A stretch of 64,000 nt of DNA from Opitutaceae bacterium. GTDB taxonomy: Bacteria > Verrucomicrobiota > Verrucomicrobiia > Opitutales > Opitutaceae. The position numbers were made by a program, and so were the translations under genes. The stretch is from positions 1-64,000 of the forward strand of contig JAUSID010000005.1 of NCBI GenBank assembly GCA_030648295.1. The letters are read 5' to 3'. Position 1 is the first letter of the stretch. Every line of letters begins with the position of its first letter. This document shows, one piece after another, positions 59,797 to 64,000 of this stretch. Below the pieces are notes generated by a model. That model ran no database searches. It was given only the letters and a program-made list of their open reading frames with translations, and was not told the origin of the DNA.

Positions 59797-61038
59797 CTAT
59801 TTCTTTTTCTTCTGCCCGCCCTTCTTGTTGGCGTTCTCCTTGCCCTTCTTGTCCTCGTCCCAGCCCTGGGCCTTTTCGATTTTCTGCAATGCCGCCAGCG
59901 GCGCAAAACCCGCCGGCACAACGTTGAATTTCGCCAGGTACGCGAACGCCCGCATCACGCCGAGAATCTCGGCCTTCCGCCCCTCGATTTGATCCCGCGA
60001 CAGCGAAGCCAGGCCGGTCGCATACCGTTCCGCCATCTGCCCGACCTCGCCATGCGCGATGGGCTCCTGCTCGTAATAAAGCGATTCGGCCAGCCGCAGC
60101 ATGCGCGCATTTGAGCCCGCCGCCATCCGGGCCGCATCCGCGCGAATGCTGGCCGCGATCTCCTTCCGCTTTGCCATCGTGGCCTCGCCGGTGAGCACGC
60201 CATCCGTCCCGCCCTCGATCGTGCGCGGCGGCAACTCGCGGTACCAGATATTCCGATACCGAACCGGATTGCCATGGTCCTGGAGCTTCAGCGGTCCCTT
60301 GTCCGGGAACGCCCGCGGCGTGGGCCGTCGCAGGTGTCCGGTCGACCCCTCGAGTGGCGTGTGGTCCTGCACCAGCACGCCGTTGCAGAAGACCGTGACG
60401 TACCCTGGATCCACCACCTGACCATCGCGGTAGATCGGACGGCGGAAAACGATGTCGATCACCTGGAACTGACCGGGCGACCGGAGCGCGTTGGCCATCG
60501 GCGGATTCACGCCATAGACCGACGCGGCGAATCCGTCCGCGTACGTGGGGTTGCTGTAGTTGTCGAGCACCTGGATCTCGCACAGCCCCATCAAGAATAT
60601 CCCACTGTTGCCGCGGCCCTGGCTGTCACCTTGCACGTTGGCGGGTGCGGCCCATTCCACGTGCAGCTGGCAGTCGCCGAATTGGGATTTCGTCCGGATG
60701 TATCCGGATTTCGGAACACATTCCATCGCTCCGTCCTTGACGATCCACGCCGTCGGGCCGGCTTCCGGTTTGTCCGCCTCCCATTGCGCGAGCGACGCCG
60801 CGGTGCCATCGAACAACACGATGGCGTCCGAGGGCGGTTTGCCGGGCTCGTCGGCCGTACTGGAGGTCCCGGGCGTGATGAGCTTGGGCTGGGGGCGGTT
60901 GCGATCGTGGACTGCCCACGGGTGATGCGCGTCGGGCGCGTCACCATAAAACGGATTGCCGGTGGACACGGCGCTGTTGCCGTTCGCGGCGAAAAGCACC
61001 AGCGGGAGAATGGTCGAGAGCGAGCGGAGTTTCATCAT
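59797..61038 (-). CDS. Secreted DUF1080 (3-keto-disaccharide hydrolase-like) protein
   Basis: A 413-residue protein with a signal peptide (LSTILPLVLFAANGNSAVS). The concanavalin-like DUF1080 domain starts AIVLFDGTAASLAQWEADK and includes SQFGDCQLHVEWAAPANVQG, GRGNSGIFLMGLCEIQVLDN and GPLKLQDHGNPVRYRNIWYR. The C-terminal 130 residues are helical and end in a Lys-rich tail (KKGGQKKKK). The family is linked to hydrolysis of 3-ketoglycosides, often with Gfo/Idh/MocA oxidoreductases, two of which are in this window. Start at 61038 or 61035. Confidence 0.9.
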   Translation of the reverse strand: MMKLRSLSTILPLVLFAANGNSAVSTGNPFYGDAPDAHHPWAVHDRNRPQPKLITPGTSSTADEPGKPPSDAIVLFDGTAASLAQWEADKPEAGPTAWIVKDGAMECVPKSGYIRTKSQFGDCQLHVEWAAPANVQGDSQGRGNSGIFLMGLCEIQVLDNYSNPTYADGFAASVYGVNPPMANALRSPGQFQVIDIVFRRPIYRDGQVVDPGYVTVFCNGVLVQDHTPLEGSTGHLRRPTPRAFPDKGPLKLQDHGNPVRYRNIWYRELPPRTIEGGTDGVLTGEATMAKRKEIAASIRADAARMAAGSNARMLRLAESLYYEQEPIAHGEVGQMAERYATGLASLSRDQIEGRKAEILGVMRAFAYLAKFNVVPAGFAPLAALQKIEKAQGWDEDKKGKENANKKGGQKKKK

Positions 61039-61095
61039 GGCGACAAAGCAGGAGACGGGGGACAGGAGGCAGGCGGCAGGAGACAGGGGACAGCG

Positions 61096-61473
61096 TTATT
61101 TTGCCGGCTTCGTTTCGGCATCGGGATCCGTGACGATCAACTTGAAGTCGACCGACGGGTTCGGCGGCTGGACGCGAACCTTGTAGTCAACAGCCTTGTT
61201 CGGCTCGATGATTGGCATTCCGTAGCGCGGCGCGCGCGACGATGTTGGTGTTGGCCGGCGAGCCGCAGCCGGACGGGCCACGAACCCGCTTCCTTTCAGC
61301 CAGTCGCCTGGCATTTCAAAACGGGGGGTAGTGCCTTTGCTTCCGGCGATGACGTCGGCCAATGAGAGCGGGGGGATGCCGATTTTCTGTTCGGCAAACG
61401 GAGCGGGCGTTGCGGGACTGCCGTGCAGCATGCCGCCGAGTGCCAGCAGCGGCAGGAAAAATCGGGAGTTCAT
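61096..61473 (-). CDS. Small secreted hypothetical protein, 125 aa
   Basis: A signal peptide (FFLPLLALGGMLHGSPA) is followed by a proline-rich region and an ending of VDYKVRVQPPNPSVDFKLIV. The family is not recognised. It precedes the DUF1080 gene on the same strand with a short low-complexity spacer (61040-61092, GGAGACAGGGG-type units). Upstream, 61474-61642 holds GGATTGGCGGAT-type direct repeats. Confidence 0.55.
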   Translation of the reverse strand: MNSRFFLPLLALGGMLHGSPATPAPFAEQKIGIPPLSLADVIAGSKGTTPRFEMPGDWLKGSGFVARPAAARRPTPTSSRAPRYGMPIIEPNKAVDYKVRVQPPNPSVDFKLIVTDPDAETKPAK

Positions 61474-61642
61474 GGTGTGCGACGCAGCGCAGGCGACGGT
61501 GGTTCGAACGAACGGGACGCCGAATGTTTCATCAAAACCAGCCCGAGTGGCAACTCTGCGGATTGGCGGATTGGCGGATGACCGGATGGTCAGATGACCA
61601 GTTGGTCAGTGGTTTTCCCTGCCACGCCGTTGCCTACTCAAT

Positions 61643-62644
61643 TCACGCCTGGGCGTTGAACAATTCCGCGATCACATCCTCCAAAGGCACATCTTCGATC
61701 GTGATATCAGCCACCGGGCCGGCGCTCAGGATTTCCTGGGAGACGGCCACCACATTCTCGCCCGCGACGGACAGCGTGAACTTGCCGTCGTCACTGCGCG
61801 TGGTGGTGCCGTAGCGTGATTGCCACGAGTCCGGAAACGCGGCGGCCCCTGCCGCGCCGGTGGCGGTGATTCCGGGCACGAACGTGATGATTTTTTTTCG
61901 CGCACCGCCGGCGGTCTCCAATCGATCCAGCGCGCCGTCGTAGATTTTTCTCCCCTTGTGAATCACGATCACGCGTTCGCAAAGCTCCTTGATGTCCGCC
62001 ATGTAGTGACTCGTCAGCAGGATCGTCACGCGACGCTTGCGGTTGTATTCCCGCAGAAACTGCCGCACCGCCTTCTGCGACACCACGTCCAGCCCGATGG
62101 TCGGCTCGTCGAGGAACAGCACCCGCGGCCGATGGAGCAGTGCCGCGATCAGTTCCATCTTCATTCGCTCGCCCAGCGAGAGTTCGCGCACCATCACGTT
62201 CAGTTTTCGTCCGATATCCAGCAGCGTGATCAGTTCGTCCAGGGTCGCTTTGAACTGCTCGGGCGGAATCGCATAGATGGCGCGGAGCAGGTTGAACGAC
62301 TCAATCGCCGGCAGATCCCACCAGAGCTGGTTTTTTTGGCCCATCACCAGCGCGAAAATGCGGCGATACGCATTCTCGCGTTTCGTCGGATCGAAGCCGG
62401 CCACCCGCGCCGTGCCGCTGGTCGGATAGATCAACCCCGAGAGCATCTTCAACGTCGTCGTCTTGCCCGCTCCATTCGGGCCGAGAAAACCGACGAACTC
62501 GCCCTCGGCGATGGAGAACGAGACGTCGTTCGCCGCCGCCGTCTCCTCGTATTCGCGCTTGAACAGCCCTTTCACGCCGCCCCAGAAGCCGGGCTGCTTC
62601 TTGTAGGTCCGGAAAATTCGCGTGAGATGTGAGACTTCGATCAT
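61643..62644 (-). CDS. ABC transporter ATP-binding protein (ABC-2/NatA-like)
   Basis: A 333-residue ATPase. Walker A GFLGPNGAGKTTTLKMLSGL, Q-loop MGQKNQLWWDLPA, signature ELSLGERMKMELIAALL, Walker B RVLFLDEPTIGLDVVSQ and the H-loop His in LLTSHYMADI are all present. The C-terminal 90 residues form an extra domain as in drug or polysaccharide exporters. In related loci two ABC-2 permeases adjoin, but none is in this window on either side. ATG 62644 starts the family sequence. A 10-base hairpin separates it from the upstream oxidoreductase. Confidence 0.92.
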   Translation of the reverse strand: MIEVSHLTRIFRTYKKQPGFWGGVKGLFKREYEETAAANDVSFSIAEGEFVGFLGPNGAGKTTTLKMLSGLIYPTSGTARVAGFDPTKRENAYRRIFALVMGQKNQLWWDLPAIESFNLLRAIYAIPPEQFKATLDELITLLDIGRKLNVMVRELSLGERMKMELIAALLHRPRVLFLDEPTIGLDVVSQKAVRQFLREYNRKRRVTILLTSHYMADIKELCERVIVIHKGRKIYDGALDRLETAGGARKKIITFVPGITATGAAGAAAFPDSWQSRYGTTTRSDDGKFTLSVAGENVVAVSQEILSAGPVADITIEDVPLEDVIAELFNAQA

Positions 62645-62645
62645 G

Positions 62646-62668
62646 AGGTTTTTGCGGTGCAAAAACCT
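62646..62668 (-). promoter_or_regulatory. Hairpin starting in the oxidoreductase stop codon
   Basis: A perfect 10-base stem AGGTTTTTGC/GCAAAAACCT with a 3-base loop. On the minus strand it begins within the TAG of the Gfo/Idh/MocA gene and ends one base before the ATG of the ABC gene. The same design (TAGGTTTTCGC...) follows cysN at 46304. Confidence 0.7.
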
Positions 62669-63788
62669 ACTGCGTGAAACCGGGCAGCTTCACAATCTTG
62701 CCGCCTGCGAGCGCCGATTCGTGCGCGCACAGACCGACGCAGGTCCAGTTCGCCGACTGCACCGCGTTCGGGAACGGGTCGCGGTCCTTGACCAGGGCCG
62801 TAAGGAACTCGTGCGCCAGATGCGGATGCGATCCGCCGTGCCCGGCACCCTGGGTAAAGCTGAGGTGCGTCTTCTTGCCCAAATCGTACACGCCTTTCGT
62901 GGTGAACTTCCGGATACCGGCCGGCAGCCGCCTGGCGAAATCCGGCACCGTGACCTTTTTTGGTATCTTCGGCTCCGGCCGCTTCGCCGTGTGCAGCACG
63001 TGCGGCTCGTGCTCGACCAGCGTCCATTCAAACGAGCGTTTCGAGCCGTAGACGTCGATGCTTTCGCGGTATTGCCGCGCGACATCGAACAGCGAACGGA
63101 TGATCCGCGCCGTGAGGTCGGAGTCCTTCAATTTGATGTGCGCCGTCTCCACCGCGAAGGGCGAGCCGTATTGCTTGACCAGCTCCCGGCGAATCGTGCC
63201 CGAGCCAAAGCAGGAAACGTATTCCGCCGCGGCATTCGTCAGCGCGAGCATCGGCCCGACGCAGTGCGTCGCGTACCACATCGGCGGCAGACCCGGCCAG
63301 TAGTTCGGCCAGCCGTCCATGTCCTGCTGATGGCTCGCCTGCAGGAACTGGATTTTGCCCAACTCGCCGTTGTCGTAGAGTTCCTTGATGTAGAGATATT
63401 CGCGGGCGTAGACGACCGTCTCCATCATCATGTACTTTAGCCCGGTCTTTTTCGTGAGCTCGACGATGCGGCGACAATCCTCGAGCGAGGTCGCCATCGG
63501 CACGGTGCACGCGACGTGCTTGCCCGCCTTCAGCGCCTTGATCGACTGGGCGGCGTGATCGGGGATCGGCGTGTTGATATGGACGGCGTCGATCTCGGGG
63601 TCGCGCAGCAGTTCATCGTAATCGGCATACCCCTTGCCGATGTTGAACGCGTTCTGGATGGTCTTGAGCTTTTCGGGATCGCGCTGGCAAACCGCGACGA
63701 GGTTCGCATCCGGGTGCGCCTGATAGATGGGGATGAACTCGGCGCCGAAGCCGAGACCGATGATAGCGATGTTGATTTTCTGGGGCAT
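62667..63788 (-). CDS. Gfo/Idh/MocA family oxidoreductase
   Basis: A 373-residue NAD(P)-dependent oxidoreductase. It begins INIAIIGLGFGAEFIPIYQA with an intact GxGxxxE/F loop, followed by DAVHINTPIPDHAAQSIKAL and AGKHVACTVPMATSLEDC, where the usual EKP is CTVP. The C-terminal domain contains WYATHCVGPMLALTNAAAEY. The GHGGSHPHLAHEFLTAL stretch is typical of the verrucomicrobial group. The missing Lys of EKP argues against a classical dehydrogenase mechanism. It is followed by the ABC ATPase after a hairpin. Confidence 0.9.
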   Translation of the reverse strand: MPQKINIAIIGLGFGAEFIPIYQAHPDANLVAVCQRDPEKLKTIQNAFNIGKGYADYDELLRDPEIDAVHINTPIPDHAAQSIKALKAGKHVACTVPMATSLEDCRRIVELTKKTGLKYMMMETVVYAREYLYIKELYDNGELGKIQFLQASHQQDMDGWPNYWPGLPPMWYATHCVGPMLALTNAAAEYVSCFGSGTIRRELVKQYGSPFAVETAHIKLKDSDLTARIIRSLFDVARQYRESIDVYGSKRSFEWTLVEHEPHVLHTAKRPEPKIPKKVTVPDFARRLPAGIRKFTTKGVYDLGKKTHLSFTQGAGHGGSHPHLAHEFLTALVKDRDPFPNAVQSANWTCVGLCAHESALAGGKIVKLPGFTQ

Positions 63789-63837
63789 GGGCGAAGCGGA
63801 GTTCGGAGTTTAGAGAGTGGGGTTTTGGGTTGAAGCA

Positions 63838-63975
63838 ATTCGAAACGCAAAACCCAAAAACCGGAGGCCAGAGGCCAGAACCCAGAAGACGGAAGCCAGA
63901 ACGCGAAACCCGAAACGCGAAACCTGAAAGCCGGAACCCAAAACCCAGAACCCAGAACCCAGAACCCAGAACCCC
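63838..63975. repeat. AGAACCC-type low-complexity repeat
   Basis: Degenerate 7-8 base units (GAACCCA, GAAACGC, AAAGCCGG) run for about 140 bases upstream of the oxidoreductase, becoming exact CAGAACC repeats at 63936-63972. No gene is supported to the end of the window. Confidence 0.8.
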
Positions 63976-64000
63976 AGGGTCCTCCTCACTTCAGCGTCTG

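Overview
The window is a GC-rich chromosomal segment of a Verrucomicrobiota bacterium, most likely from the Opitutales/Opitutaceae. The assignment rests on gene content. There are two sets of Planctomycete/Verrucomicrobium-type secreted proteins (DUF1501 paired with PSCyt1-DUF1549-DUF1553), a sulfatase, a DUF1080 protein, two Gfo/Idh/MocA oxidoreductases, and a surface protein with Gloeo/Verruco beta-propeller repeats. No rRNA, tRNA or CRISPR array was seen.

Layout. 0.3-4 kb: a small monooxygenase, a thioredoxin-fold protein without cysteines, TcdA and two unknown proteins. 4-9.3 kb: three glycosyltransferase-like proteins and a HAD hydrolase, read here as a possible glucosylglycerate-type compatible-solute locus. 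9.3-10.2 kb: a dead IS1182-family transposase carrying several short palindromes. 10.2-24.7 kb: the two DUF1501/DUF1549 modules, with a disabled RelE/ParE module, an NHL propeller and a sulfatase between them, then a cytochrome-LRR protein. 24.8-30.2 kb: an island with a 1221-aa surface protein nested in a perfect 35-bp inverted repeat, itself inside 75-bp direct repeats. It also holds an integrase remnant and an antitoxin whose PIN toxin is cut after eight codons. 30.3-33 kb: an acid phosphatase lipoprotein overlapping a TonB-dependent receptor. 33-39 kb: a GH2-like protein lacking the usual acid/base Glu, an OppA fragment and a coiled-coil membrane protein.

39.1-50.5 kb is a sulfur assimilation region. 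SUMT, a CbiX-like chelatase and the sulfite reductase hemoprotein run leftward. CysH, CysD, CysN and an Rrf2 regulator run rightward. They are followed by a porin with a perfect FNR-type box upstream, a LysR regulator and serine acetyltransferase. Together these cover sulfate activation and reduction to sulfide, siroheme supply and the O-acetylserine acceptor, but no APS kinase is visible. 50.7-64 kb: PhoH-like ATPase, cobalamin adenosyltransferase, peptide deformylase, two conserved membrane/coiled-coil proteins, GNAT, DUF1080, an ABC ATPase and Gfo/Idh/MocA proteins.

Intergenic DNA is unusually rich in small dispersed palindromic elements. Several are nested inside one another, one with an apparent 5-bp target duplication. 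Both toxin-antitoxin modules keep an intact antitoxin but have a disabled toxin.
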